A stretch of DNA of 64,000 nucleotides from Pseudomonas sp. FP2335 (GCF_030687535.1 NZ_CP117437.1:1571501-1635500); one strand, 5' to 3'. Shown: positions 51,611 to 60,930, numbered from the stretch's first letter. Numbers and translations are program-made. Notes: a model not told the origin generated them from the sequence alone.

Positions 51611-53117
51611 CGGCCACGGCACGACGCTGCAGGGCACGTTTGCGATAGATCCGTACCAGCGGTAAAGCCAGCATCAGCGCGGTCAGCACCCACACACCAA
51701 AGGTGATCGGGCTCGACCAGAGGATGTCCAGCGCACCGTTGGAAATCGACAGCGCCCGGCGCAGGTTCTGCTCCATCAAGCCGCCGAGGATAAAGCCCAG
51801 CAGGACTGGCGACAGCGGGAAGTCGAGCTTGCGCAGGATGTAGCCGAAGATGCCGATGCCGACCATCAGGAACAGGTCGAAGGTGGTGGCGTGAACGGCG
51901 TACACACCGATCGCGGTGATGATCGCGATCACCGGTACCAGCGCCCAGTTCGGCACGGCGAGGATGCGCGTGAAGATGCGGATCATTGGGATGTTGAGGA
52001 TCACCAGCATGATGTTGGCGATAAACAACGAGGCGATCAGGCCCCAGACGATGTCCGGTTGCTGTTGGAACAGCAGCGGGCCGGGCGTGATGTTGTACAG
52101 CGACAATGCGCCGATCATCACCGCCGTGGTGCCCGAACCGGGTACGCCGAGGGTCAGCATCGGCACCAGGGCACCGCAGGCGGATGCGCCGATCGCGGTT
52201 TCCGGGGCGGCGAGGCCGCGCATGTCGCCCTGGCCGAATTTGCCGCTGGCACCGGCCATGCGTTTCTCGGTCATGTAGGCAACCGCCGAGGCCAATGTTG
52301 CGCCAGCGCCAGGCAGCACGCCCATGATGAAGCCCAGCAGGCCACAACGGATATTCACCAAGAAGACAGCGGATGCTTCCTTCAGGTTGAACATCATCCG
52401 TCCGGTGGCTTTCACGGCTTCCTGGCCACGGTGGGTTTTTTCCAGCAGCAACAGGATCTCGCTGATGGAGAACAGACCCAGCACCAACACCACAAACTGG
52501 ATGCCGTCGGTGAGGTGGATGTTGTCGCCGGTAAAGCGGTACACACCGCTGTTGGCGTCGATGCCCACCGCCGACAGGAACAGGCCGATCAGCGCTGCAA
52601 CAAAGGTCTTCAACGGTTTGTCACCGGCCATGCCGCCGAGGCAGACAATCGCGAACACCATCAGTACGAAATATTCCGCCGGACCGAAGGCAATCGCCCA
52701 TTTGGCCAGCAACGGTGCAAACAGCACCATGCCGCAGGTGGCGATGAACGCGCCGATGAACGAACTCCACGCCGACAACGACAGCGCTACACCGGCCAGG
52801 CCTTTGCGGGCCATCGGGTAACCGTCGAGGGTGGTCATTACGGTGGAGGCTTCGCCCGGAATGTTCAGCAGGATCGAACTGATCCGGCCGCCGTATTCGC
52901 AGCCCAGGTACACGGCCGCCAGCAGGATCAACGCCGACTCCGGCGGCAAGCCCAGGGCGAATGCAATCGGGATCAGCAAGGCCACGCCGTTGATCGGACC
53001 CAGGCCCGGCAACAGGCCGACTACGGTGCCGATCAAGGTGCCGCACAGCGCGGTCACCAGGTTGTACGGGGACAGTGCAACGCCGAAGCCCTGGCCCAAA
53101 TAGCTGAAAGTATCCAT
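51603..53117 (-). CDS. tctA: Tripartite tricarboxylate transporter, large permease TctA
   Basis: A 504-residue TctA protein with about 11 helices, containing GLLPGLGPINGVALLIPI and GVLPGAGATLASAVAYMTEKR, the twin signatures. The ATG at 53117 follows the tctB stop by one base. TctABC imports citrate and related tricarboxylates with sodium or protons, using TctC as binding protein. It is fourth in opdH-tctC-tctB-tctA-abrB. Confidence 0.94.
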   Translation of the reverse strand: MDTFSYLGQGFGVALSPYNLVTALCGTLIGTVVGLLPGLGPINGVALLIPIAFALGLPPESALILLAAVYLGCEYGGRISSILLNIPGEASTVMTTLDGYPMARKGLAGVALSLSAWSSFIGAFIATCGMVLFAPLLAKWAIAFGPAEYFVLMVFAIVCLGGMAGDKPLKTFVAALIGLFLSAVGIDANSGVYRFTGDNIHLTDGIQFVVLVLGLFSISEILLLLEKTHRGQEAVKATGRMMFNLKEASAVFLVNIRCGLLGFIMGVLPGAGATLASAVAYMTEKRMAGASGKFGQGDMRGLAAPETAIGASACGALVPMLTLGVPGSGTTAVMIGALSLYNITPGPLLFQQQPDIVWGLIASLFIANIMLVILNIPMIRIFTRILAVPNWALVPVIAIITAIGVYAVHATTFDLFLMVGIGIFGYILRKLDFPLSPVLLGFILGGLMEQNLRRALSISNGALDILWSSPITFGVWVLTALMLALPLVRIYRKRALQRRAVADV

Positions 53118-53118
53118 A

Positions 53119-53577
53119 TCAGTTCTCCAGAACGTCGAGCAGGCCGAGGGGCAGCGGAACATCCATGGCTTTATCGAACAGCAGATAGAGGCCCACGGCC
53201 ATCAGGCTGACGATCACCACGCTCGGCAACCAGCGGCCGCCATACAGGCGCGCCATGGGGATGCCGATCAGCATGCTGCTGAGGATGAAACCCAGGGGCT
53301 CGAAGGTGGCGGCGAACACGATGAGCAGCGCCACGCAGATGCCGATCTTGATCAGGGTCTCGCGGTCCAGCGCCGGTTCTTCTTCCGTGTGTTTGGTCGG
53401 CTGTGGGCGGATGATCATGTAGATCAGGCCCAGGCTCATCAGCCCGAGCATCAGCAGCGGGTAGGCACGCGGCCCGACCGGCTCGTAGGAAAATGCGGCC
53501 TGGTACGGCCACGCCATCAGCGCAAGACCGGCACAGACCAGCAGCATCACGCTGGCGAAAATGCGTTGTAAAAGCAT
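53119..53577 (-). CDS. tctB: Tripartite tricarboxylate transporter, small permease TctB
   Basis: A 152-residue membrane protein with four helices (IFASVMLLVCAGLALMAWPYQ, YPLLMLGLMSLGLIYMII, IGICVALLIVFAATFEPLGF, PSVVIVSLMAVGLYLLFD). Such small TctB proteins are weakly conserved, and the identity comes from position between tctC and tctA. A REPIN separates it from tctC, possibly changing expression between the binding protein and permease. Confidence 0.88.
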   Translation of the reverse strand: MLLQRIFASVMLLVCAGLALMAWPYQAAFSYEPVGPRAYPLLMLGLMSLGLIYMIIRPQPTKHTEEEPALDRETLIKIGICVALLIVFAATFEPLGFILSSMLIGIPMARLYGGRWLPSVVIVSLMAVGLYLLFDKAMDVPLPLGLLDVLEN

Positions 53578-53597
53578 AGGAAACTCCTAGGCCGCTT

Positions 53598-53698
53598 TTG
53601 TGGGAGCGCAGTGGCTCGCGAAGAATGCAAGGGCGCCGCGTGTATCCAGGCCGCACGCGTCATCGTTGACGTTTTTCGCGGGCAAGCGCGCTCCCACA
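53598..53698. repeat. REPIN within the tct operon
   Basis: Inverted copies of a TGTGGGAGCGCAGTGGCTCGCG / CGCGGGCAAGCGCGCTCCCACA type, diverged from the other REPINs, in the 129-base gap between tctC and tctB. Confidence 0.8.
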
Positions 53699-53706
53699 GA
53701 GGGCAT

Positions 53707-54690
53707 TTACTGGATCAAGCCAAACTCTTTGGCCAGCACTTTGTAGTCAGCCACCTGTTTCTTCACGTAGGTGTCCAGCTCCGGGCCGGTCATGGCGAAC
53801 GGGAACAGCTCGCGCTGGTCACGCAGCTTGGCGAACTCGTCGGAGGCCAGCAGTTTGTCGAACGCATCTTTCCACCAGGCGTAGTCGGCATCGCTGACTT
53901 TTGGCCCGAGGTAGAAACCGCGCACCACTGGCCAGACGATGTCGTAGCCTTGCTCTTTGGCCGTCGGAATGTTCTTCATTTCCGGCTCGTCCAGGCGCTC
54001 TTCGGAGAACACCGCCAGCAGGCGCATGTCACCGCTGAGGATGTGTGGCATGGAGTCGGAGATGTCGGTACTGCCCACCTGGATGTGACCGCCGAGCAGG
54101 GCGGTGGCGATTTCACCGCCGCCTTCGAGGGCCACGTAGCGCAGCTCACGCGGGTTGATCCCGGCGGCCTTGGCGATCAGGGCGGTTTGCATCCAGTCCT
54201 GGCTGCCGACGGTGCCGCCGGAACCGATGACGACGCTGCCCGGATCTTTCTTCAGGGCTTTGACCAGATCGTCGAGGGTCTTGTAGGGCGAATCGTTTTT
54301 CACTGCGATGGCACCGTAGCTGGTGCCGACCGCTGCCAGCCAACGTACGGCGCTTTCATCGAAACGGCCGAACTTGCCCTGCGCCAGGTTCAGCAGCGAA
54401 CCGCTGGACCAGGCCACCAGGGTGCCGGCATCCGCAGGGCGCTGCGCGACCACCGCGTTGTAGGCCACCGCGCCGACGCCGCCGGGCATGTAGGTCACGC
54501 GCATCGGCTTGCTCAGCAACTTCTCGTTGACCAGCGCGCTTTGCGCCAGTTTGCAGGTCAGGTCGAAACCACCGCCGGGGGAGGCCGGGGCGATGCATTC
54601 CGGGCGCTTGGGTTCTTCGGCGGCCAGCAGTTGGCCGGCGAACAGCATGCAGCCGGCGGCGAGGGCCAATTTACGCAGTGAAGGGGTCAT
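53707..54690 (-). CDS. tctC: Tricarboxylate-binding periplasmic protein TctC
   Basis: A 327-residue Bug-family binding protein. The signal peptide (RKLALAAGCMLFAGQLLA) precedes ECIAPASPGGGFDLTCKLAQ, the first ligand loop, and DDLVKALKKDPGSVVIGSGG. It captures citrate or a related tricarboxylate in the periplasm and delivers it to TctAB. It lies 34 bases after the opdH stop. Confidence 0.94.
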   Translation of the reverse strand: MTPSLRKLALAAGCMLFAGQLLAAEEPKRPECIAPASPGGGFDLTCKLAQSALVNEKLLSKPMRVTYMPGGVGAVAYNAVVAQRPADAGTLVAWSSGSLLNLAQGKFGRFDESAVRWLAAVGTSYGAIAVKNDSPYKTLDDLVKALKKDPGSVVIGSGGTVGSQDWMQTALIAKAAGINPRELRYVALEGGGEIATALLGGHIQVGSTDISDSMPHILSGDMRLLAVFSEERLDEPEMKNIPTAKEQGYDIVWPVVRGFYLGPKVSDADYAWWKDAFDKLLASDEFAKLRDQRELFPFAMTGPELDTYVKKQVADYKVLAKEFGLIQ

Positions 54691-54724
54691 TTTCTATCTC
54701 CGTCATTGTTGTTATGAGTGGCTG

Positions 54725-56017
54725 TTACCAAAGCGCAATGCTGTAGCTGACCAGCACGCGCATTTCATCCGCATCACGGGCTGAATAGTTGGAGCGGTAC
54801 GTGGCGTTACGCAGGCGCACGGCCACATCCTTGAGCGTGCCGCTCTGTACGACGTATTTGATCTCGCTGTTGCGTTCCCACTCTTTGCCGGTGTCGCCGT
54901 TCTTGAGCTGGATGTTGTCACCCGAGATGTAGCGACTCATGAAGCTCAGGCCGGGAATCCCCAGTTTGGCGAAGTCGTAGTCGTAGCGCGCTTGCCAGGA
55001 GCGTTCTTCGGCGCCGGCAAAGTCGTTGATCTGCACGAAGTTGACCAGGTACGGGTCGCTGCCATCCACATACGGAAACGCATTGTCACCGGACATGTGC
55101 TGGTAGCCGGCGCTGAGCTTATGGCCATTGAGGGCATAGCTGAACAGGCCGTTGAGGGATTTGTTGTCGATCTTGCCGCCACGGGCGCTACCGGTGTCAT
55201 CACTGATGGCCAGGCGCAGGTCGGTGGAGAAGGTGCCGGGGCCCATCGGGCGGGCGGCTACCAGGCCGAGGAAGTGCTGGCGGTACACGTCATCGAGCTG
55301 GGCGAAGTGGTAGCTGCCGGTGATCTTGTCGGCGAACTTGTAGTCCACGCCACCGAAGTTGAAGTGCTTGCCGGTGGCGCCACTGACGAAGCGGCTGTTT
55401 TTGTTGTTGAGGGCGATGTCTTCGTAATTGGTGTCGTCGCGGTCCTTGGCTTTGTCCAGGCGGCCGCCGGTGAACACCAGGTTCTTGAACTCCTTGGAGG
55501 TGACCAGGCCGCCGTTGAAGGTTTGCGGCAGGATGCGTCCGTCGTTGGGCTTGAGGATCGGCAGTTCGGGGGCCAATGAGCCGATCTTCAGCTCGGTGGC
55601 AGAGATCTTCACTTTACCGGTCAGGCCCAGCTTGGCGTATTCGTTGGCGGCGCGGCCGTCATCATGGGTGGGTAGCAGGCCGGTGCCGGTACGGTCGGGG
55701 CTGGAGTCGAGCTTGACGCCGAGCATACCCAACGCGTCCACGCCAAAGCCGACGGTGCCGTCGGTGTAGCCCGATTGCAGGTTGAGCATGAACCCCTGGG
55801 CCCATTCGTCGCGTTTGGATTGCTGTGCACTGGTGCCGTCGCGGAAGTCGCGGTTGAAGTACATGTTGCGGGTTTCCAGGGTACCGCTACTGTCTTCGAA
55901 GAAGGCAGCCTGGCTAAGCGGCGAAAAGCCGGCAAGGGCAGCGGCGCTGGCAAGGGCGGTCTGGGTCAGGCGGGAAAAACGCACAGGCGAGAATGCCTGG
56001 GGCTGTGTCGACAGCAT
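54725..56017 (-). CDS. opdH: OprD-family outer-membrane porin (OpdH)
   Basis: A 430-residue OprD-type porin. The signal peptide ends ...SPLSQA and the barrel starts FFEDSSGTLETRNMYFNRDF with the family start, finishing MRVLVSYSIALW. OpdH channels tricarboxylates across the outer membrane. The adjacent tctCBA and tctDE genes support this substrate, as in P. aeruginosa. It is first in its operon, divergent from tctD. Confidence 0.92.
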   Translation of the reverse strand: MLSTQPQAFSPVRFSRLTQTALASAAALAGFSPLSQAAFFEDSSGTLETRNMYFNRDFRDGTSAQQSKRDEWAQGFMLNLQSGYTDGTVGFGVDALGMLGVKLDSSPDRTGTGLLPTHDDGRAANEYAKLGLTGKVKISATELKIGSLAPELPILKPNDGRILPQTFNGGLVTSKEFKNLVFTGGRLDKAKDRDDTNYEDIALNNKNSRFVSGATGKHFNFGGVDYKFADKITGSYHFAQLDDVYRQHFLGLVAARPMGPGTFSTDLRLAISDDTGSARGGKIDNKSLNGLFSYALNGHKLSAGYQHMSGDNAFPYVDGSDPYLVNFVQINDFAGAEERSWQARYDYDFAKLGIPGLSFMSRYISGDNIQLKNGDTGKEWERNSEIKYVVQSGTLKDVAVRLRNATYRSNYSARDADEMRVLVSYSIALW

Positions 56018-56137
56018 CGTGGTGTACTCCGTTATTGTTCTTATTTTGGCGAAAACGCTTCGAGGCGTTTTTCGGGCGCTGCGGCTCAGGCAGCTCAGTG
56101 GGCAAAGACCACCGTGTCTGGATGCTAAAGGGCGAAG

Positions 56138-56165
56138 CTTTCACTAACCTTTCAACCACCTTTCA
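56138..56165. promoter_or_regulatory. Three CTTTCA direct repeats, likely TctD site
   Basis: CTTTCA at 56138, 56149 and 56160 repeats at exactly 11-base steps (CTTTCACTAAC, CTTTCAACCAC, CTTTCAATGTT). OmpR/PhoB-family regulators bind tandem repeats at one helical turn. It lies between opdH and tctD, 121 bases before opdH and 88 before tctD. Confidence 0.7.
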
Positions 56166-56252
56166 ATGTTTTCGGGCTTCACAGGGCAGGTTGCGCCTGT
56201 AAACTGCCCGCCAAAGCGTGGCGTCGACCACCCCTGAACGAGGTACAAATCC

Positions 56253-56924
56253 ATGCGTGTCCTGTTGGTTGAAGACCACCTGCAACTCGCCGAAAGTGTT
56301 GCCCAGGCGCTCAAGAGCACGGGGTTGACCGTCGACGTGTTGCACGATGGCGTGGCCGCGGACCTGGCCTTGAGCAGCGAGGAATACGCGGCGGCGATCC
56401 TCGATGTGGGGCTGCCGCGCATGGACGGTTTCGAGGTGCTCGCACGCTTGCGGGCGCGTGGGAAAAACCTGCCGGTGTTGATGCTGACCGCGCGCAGTGA
56501 TGTGAAGGACCGCGTGCACGGCCTGAACCTCGGCGCCGACGATTACCTGGCCAAGCCTTTTGAACTGACGGAACTGGAAGCGCGGGTCAAGGCGTTGCTG
56601 CGGCGCAGTGTGTTGGGCGGCGAGCGCCAGCAGGCGTGTGGTGTGTTGGTCTATGACCTGGATACCCGGCGCTTTACGGTGGGTGGCGAACTGATGACGT
56701 TGACGTCCCGCGAGCAGGCGGTGCTTGAGGCGCTGATTGCACGTCCGGGGCGGGTCATGAGTAAAGAGCAGCTGGCGTCCCAGGTGTTCGGCCTGGACGA
56801 AGAAGCCAGCCCCGATGCCATCGAAATCTACGTGCACCGTCTGCGCAAAAAACTCGATGGCCAGCCCATCGCCATCGTGACCTTTCGTGGCCTCGGTTAC
56901 CTGCTGGAAGCGCGCGATGCATAA
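56253..56924 (+). CDS. tctD: Response regulator TctD
   Basis: A 223-residue OmpR-family response regulator. The receiver has the acidic pair VEDH, phospho-acceptor Asp in AAILDVGLPRMDG, and KPFELTELEARV. The winged helix ends with PDAIEIYVHRLRKKL and FRGLGYLLEA. It should activate opdH-tctCBA when tricarboxylates are sensed, and its stop overlaps tctE by 8 bases. Confidence 0.94.
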   Translation: MRVLLVEDHLQLAESVAQALKSTGLTVDVLHDGVAADLALSSEEYAAAILDVGLPRMDGFEVLARLRARGKNLPVLMLTARSDVKDRVHGLNLGADDYLAKPFELTELEARVKALLRRSVLGGERQQACGVLVYDLDTRRFTVGGELMTLTSREQAVLEALIARPGRVMSKEQLASQVFGLDEEASPDAIEIYVHRLRKKLDGQPIAIVTFRGLGYLLEARDA

Positions 56925-58302
56925 ACCCAGCAGTTTGCGCTGGCGCCTGTTGTGGAACCTGGCGCTGTTGCTGGTGTTGTTGATGCTCGCCAGCGGCATG
57001 AGTGCCTACTGGAACGGGCGCGAGGCCGCCGACACCGCCTACGACCGCACCTTGCTCGCCTCGGCGCGGACCATCGCCGCCGGCCTGACCCAGGTCGACG
57101 GCACCCTCAGTGCCAACGTGCCGTATGTGGCCCTGGACACGTTTGCCTACGACAGCGCCGGGCGTATTTACTATCAGGTCAATGATATTGATCAGAAGCT
57201 GATTTCCGGCTACGAAAACCTTCCCGGCCCGCCACCCGGCACGCCGCGCACCGATGATTACCCAGCATTGGCGCGGTTCTACGACGCCACCTACCTGGGC
57301 CAGCCGGTGCGTGTGGTGAGCCTGCTCAAGGCGGTCTCCGAGCCAAACATGAACGGCATGGCGGAGATCCGCGTGGCCGAGACCGACGAAGCCCGTGTGA
57401 GCATGGCGCGCAGCCTGATGGCTGATACCTTGCTGCGCTTGGGCATGCTTGCCGTCGGTGCCTTGCTGTTGGTGTGGTTTGCCGTGAGCGCCGCGTTGCG
57501 CCCGCTGGAGCGTTTGCGCACCGCCGTGGAAGAGCGCCAACCCGATGACCTGCGGCCGCTGCCGTTGGTGGAAGTGCAGCATGAATTCGGCCCGTTGGTG
57601 CGTTCGCTCAATCACTTCACCGAACGCCTGCGTGGCCAGTTCGAGCGCCAGGCACAGTTTATTGCCGACGCGGCCCATGAGCTGCGCACACCGCTGGCGG
57701 CGCTCAAGGCGCGCTTGGAGTTGGGCCTGCGTGCCGAAGACCCATCGACCTGGCGCAGCACCCTGGAAAGCGCGGCCCAGGGCACGGATCGCCTGACCCA
57801 TCTGGCTAATCAGCTGTTGTCGTTGGCGCGTATCGAAAACGGTGCACGGGCGATTGCCGAGGGCGGTGCGCAACTGCTCGATCTCAGCCAATTGGCCCGG
57901 GAGCTGGGCATGGCCATGGCGCCGCTGGCCCATGCACGCGGTGTGGCGTTGGCGTTGGAGGCCGATGAGCCGGTGTGGCTGCGCGGCGAGCCGACGCTGT
58001 TGAACGAGTTGTTGAGCAACCTGGTGGACAACGCCCTGGCCCATACACCACCGGGTGGCAATGTGATCTTGCGGGTCACGTCGCCGGCGGTGCTGGAAGT
58101 GGAGGACGATGGCCCGGGCATCCCGCTGGATGAGCGCGACCGGGTCTTCGAGCGCTTCTACCGCCGCAGCCAGCAGGGCTTGGGCTCTGGCCTGGGGCTG
58201 GCGATTGTCGGCGAGATCTGCCGCGCGCACCTGGCGCAGATCAGCCTGCACGATGGCGAACTGGCGGGATTGAAGGTGCGGGTGAGCTTTATCGCCGGTT
58301 GA
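56917..58302 (+). CDS. tctE: Sensor histidine kinase TctE
   Basis: A 461-residue sensor. The ATG at 56917 gives two membrane helices (LLWNLALLLVLLMLASG and LGMLAVGALLLVWFAVSAAL) around a periplasmic sensor of about 140 residues, then HAMP, the phospho-His in FIADAAHELRTPLAAL and ATPase boxes NLVDNALAHTP and GLGSGLGLAI. It phosphorylates TctD in response to citrate-like ligands. It ends next to the convergent HDOD gene without a gap. Confidence 0.94.
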   Translation: MHKPSSLRWRLLWNLALLLVLLMLASGMSAYWNGREAADTAYDRTLLASARTIAAGLTQVDGTLSANVPYVALDTFAYDSAGRIYYQVNDIDQKLISGYENLPGPPPGTPRTDDYPALARFYDATYLGQPVRVVSLLKAVSEPNMNGMAEIRVAETDEARVSMARSLMADTLLRLGMLAVGALLLVWFAVSAALRPLERLRTAVEERQPDDLRPLPLVEVQHEFGPLVRSLNHFTERLRGQFERQAQFIADAAHELRTPLAALKARLELGLRAEDPSTWRSTLESAAQGTDRLTHLANQLLSLARIENGARAIAEGGAQLLDLSQLARELGMAMAPLAHARGVALALEADEPVWLRGEPTLLNELLSNLVDNALAHTPPGGNVILRVTSPAVLEVEDDGPGIPLDERDRVFERFYRRSQQGLGSGLGLAIVGEICRAHLAQISLHDGELAGLKVRVSFIAG

Positions 58303-59124
58303 TCAGTAGAACATCGAGCGTGCTTCATCCAGCTCGACGCGCAGGGCTTCGCTGTACGGATCGACGCGCAGCTTCTTGAGCGCGGGGAGTGTGGAAACCA
58401 CCACATCCGCCAAGGGGTGGTCGGTGCCGCGATGGCAATACAGCATGGCGATTTGCACCAGATCGATGTAGTCGAGGCTGGCGGAGTCACGTTCAAGGTT
58501 CAGGTATTGCCCCGGCAGGCTGGCCAGCATCTCCGGGAAATCCCAGCCGTGCAGCAGCTTGTCGCCGAGCAGTGGGTGGATGCTGTCGATCACGTGGTTG
58601 AGGGCGATCGGGTCCGATAGCAGTTCGTAGTGGTCTTCGGCGTAGGTCAGGATCGGCAGCACACCGATCTGATGCACCAGGCCGCCAAGGGCTGCCTGGT
58701 CCGGCTTGAGCTGGCTGTGGCTGCGGCACAATGCATAGCTGACGCCTGCCACTTCGAGGCTGCGGCGCCAGACATCGCGCATCTTTTGTTCGACCGTTTC
58801 GGAGCGGGCGTGGAAGATCTGTTCCATCACCAGGCCGATGGCCAGGTTGCTGCTGTAGTTGGTGCCCAGCCGAGTGATGGCGGTGTGCAGGTCGGTGACT
58901 TCCTGGGTCGCACGCAACAGCGGGCTGTTGACCACTTTGATCAGGCGCGCCGACAGCGCGGTGTCGCGCCCGATCACTTTGCTCAAGTGGCTGATGCTGA
59001 TTTCCGGGTCTTCAGCGGCCTGGCGAATTTGCAGCGCCACTTCGGGTAATGTCGGCAGAACCAGATCATCGTTGCCGATGGCCGTAATCAAAGCCTGTTG
59101 GACTTTTTCCGCCAGCTTGTTCAT
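58303..59124 (-). CDS. HDOD-domain protein
   Basis: A 273-residue HDOD protein, with TLPEVALQIRQAAEDPE and DTALSARLIKVVNSPL at the start and a degenerate HD core (LGGLVHQIGVLPILTY). The catalytic HD pair is absent, as usual for HDOD, which is regulatory. Such proteins join cyclic-di-GMP or signalling networks. It lies 36 bases after the ygfZ stop, on the same strand. Confidence 0.88.
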   Translation of the reverse strand: MNKLAEKVQQALITAIGNDDLVLPTLPEVALQIRQAAEDPEISISHLSKVIGRDTALSARLIKVVNSPLLRATQEVTDLHTAITRLGTNYSSNLAIGLVMEQIFHARSETVEQKMRDVWRRSLEVAGVSYALCRSHSQLKPDQAALGGLVHQIGVLPILTYAEDHYELLSDPIALNHVIDSIHPLLGDKLLHGWDFPEMLASLPGQYLNLERDSASLDYIDLVQIAMLYCHRGTDHPLADVVVSTLPALKKLRVDPYSEALRVELDEARSMFY

Positions 59125-59160
59125 TCAGAATCTCTAGGGTGTTGCCAAAAGGTACGGCGA

Positions 59161-60102
59161 TTAACGCTGGATCTCTCGATCGCGGTCGAGTGTGTACGGC
59201 AGGTCAAGCAGGTGCAGGGCGGGGCCTTCAAGGCTGCCTAGATGCACATCGCCACTATCGGCAGCTTCGGCTTGCAATACGGCCAGAAGTTCAATCGTCT
59301 GGTCAGCTTTTGCTGCAATCACCACTTCGCCGATCGAGCTGTTATGGCTGGGCGAAAACAGCGGGGTGCCTGGCTCGGGTGTTTCAGGCGTATCCAGGCG
59401 CAAACGGTACAGGCGGCGTTTGAGTTTGCCCAGGTACTGCATGCGCGCGACGATTTCCTGGCCGGTGTAGCAGCCTTTCTTGAAGCTGACGCCGCCGATG
59501 GCTTGCAGGTTGAGCATCTGCGGGATGAACAGTTCGCGGGTTTGCGCCATGACCTGGCCGATGCCGGCGCGGATCTGGCCCAGCAGCCATTCGTTCAGGT
59601 CGGTTTCTTGCGCTTGCGCAGCCAATTGGGCGCGCACGGTGTCGGCGTGCTCGACGGGCACCCAGAGCTCGGCGCGCTCGGGCGAAACCCGAATGGCGAT
59701 CAAGTGCTCGGTGCGTGCAACGCTGTCGGTCTCGGCTGGCAGTTCAAGGCCGAGGGCGGCCAGTGCCGGATCCGCACCCATCAGGCCGAAACGCACCCAG
59801 GCGGCGCTTTCGTCGGTGAGTTTGGATTTGGAGAAGACGGCGTATTTCTTCAAGTCGGCCAGTTGCGGCTCCAGCAGCTCGGTGGCCATGGCCAGCAACA
59901 CGCCGTCACCTTGCAGCAGGATGCGAAAGCTCGATTGCATGCGCCCTTTTTGCGTGCAGCGCGCGCCGAGGCTGGCCTGGGTATCGCTCAGGTAGTTGAG
60001 GTTGCAGGTCAGTTGCCCTTGCAGGAACTTGGCAGCGTCGGAGCCGCGGACGGCGAGAACGCCTTCGTGGGACAGGGGGCAGAAGAAAGCGGAGTCAGCC
60101 AT
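59161..60102 (-). CDS. ygfZ: Folate-binding Fe-S repair protein YgfZ
   Basis: A 313-residue GcvT-like protein. The signature KGCYTGQEIVAR near residue 218 is complete, with its essential cysteine. YgfZ uses folate to help synthesis or repair of certain Fe-S enzymes. It is divergent from sdhE with 140 bases between. Length matches. Confidence 0.92.
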   Translation of the reverse strand: MADSAFFCPLSHEGVLAVRGSDAAKFLQGQLTCNLNYLSDTQASLGARCTQKGRMQSSFRILLQGDGVLLAMATELLEPQLADLKKYAVFSKSKLTDESAAWVRFGLMGADPALAALGLELPAETDSVARTEHLIAIRVSPERAELWVPVEHADTVRAQLAAQAQETDLNEWLLGQIRAGIGQVMAQTRELFIPQMLNLQAIGGVSFKKGCYTGQEIVARMQYLGKLKRRLYRLRLDTPETPEPGTPLFSPSHNSSIGEVVIAAKADQTIELLAVLQAEAADSGDVHLGSLEGPALHLLDLPYTLDRDREIQR

Positions 60103-60242
60103 GGGTCATCGCAGGTCAAAAAGTCATGGGTGCATCATAGAGGGGCGCCCGGCAAATGGATAGTTTCCGTATGGGGCGACCAAAGCCGACTGTTCGGGTG
60201 CGGCCGGGCCTGTATACTTGCCGCCTATTTGAGGAGCGTTCC

Positions 60243-60497
60243 ATGGTCGAAGATGTTGAAATCAATCGCCTCTACTGGCACAGCCGTCGTGGCATGCTGG
60301 AATTGGACGTGTTGTTGGTGCCTTTTACCAAAGAGGTTTACGCGACGCTCAATCAAGTGGACCGCGACCTCTATGTGCGGCTGTTGACGTGCGAAGATCA
60401 GGACATGTTCGGCTGGTTCATGGAGCGCGCCGAATCTGAAGATCCGGAGCTGCAGCGCATGGTTCGGATGATTCTGGATCGTGTCCAGCCCAAGTAA
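60243..60497 (+). CDS. sdhE: Succinate dehydrogenase FAD-assembly factor SdhE
   Basis: An 84-residue SdhE/CptB protein. The ATG at 60243 has GAGG upstream; the FAD-assembly motif [11 protein letters not shown] and the acidic end ([20 protein letters not shown]) are clear. It promotes covalent flavinylation of SdhA. Its stop overlaps the ygfX start by 17 bases, the usual sdhE-ygfX pair. Confidence 0.93.
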   Translation: MVEDVEINRLYWHSRRGMLELDVLLVPFTKEVYATLNQVDRDLYVRLLTCEDQDMFGWFMERAESEDPELQRMVRMILDRVQPK

Positions 60498-60930
60498 TCA
60501 CGCCTTTGAATGCCGCTGGCAGGCCTCACGGCTGTTGCTGGCGGCGTATCTCCTTGCCCAGCTGTTCGCGCTGGGTGCGCTTTTGTTGCTTGATCTGTCC
60601 TATTCCAGCCTTGGTCTGTTGGTGTGCCTGGCGCATGCCGCCTGGGTCTTGCCGCGTCATATCCTGCTGACTCACCGTTCGTCGATTCGTGGCCTGCGCC
60701 GCGACGCAGACGGTTGGCACCTGTTCAGCGCCGAGCGGGGTTGGCATAGCGTGCAGTTGCGCCCCGACAGCCTGGCGTTGCCGCTGATCGTGGTGCTGCG
60801 CTATCGCGTGCCGGGGCAGTGGTGGGTGCGTTCGATCTGTGTGCCGGGTGATTCGCAGGCAGCCGATGTGCATCGGCGCCTGCGGGTGCGCTTGAAGTTC
60901 AGTCGCCGTAGGTGGTTGGCACCAGGATAG
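60481..60930 (+). CDS. ygfX: Membrane protein YgfX (CptA-like)
   Basis: A 149-residue protein starting at a GTG inside the sdhE end. Two membrane helices ([23 protein letters not shown] split in motifs, [15 protein letters not shown]) precede a cytoplasmic tail ([19 protein letters not shown]). In E. coli CptAB was described as a toxin-antitoxin pair, a claim that is disputed. Its last 32 bases overlap the convergent nadB end. Confidence 0.87.
   Translation: MSSPSNHAFECRWQASRLLLAAYLLAQLFALGALLLLDLSYSSLGLLVCLAHAAWVLPRHILLTHRSSIRGLRRDADGWHLFSAERGWHSVQLRPDSLALPLIVVLRYRVPGQWWVRSICVPGDSQAADVHRRLRVRLKFSRRRWLAPG

Noticed and set aside
60243..60930. sdhE-ygfX as a new toxin-antitoxin module
   Set aside because: The pair is the well-known SdhE/YgfX (CptAB) genes; SdhE has a firm metabolic function and the toxin role is disputed.
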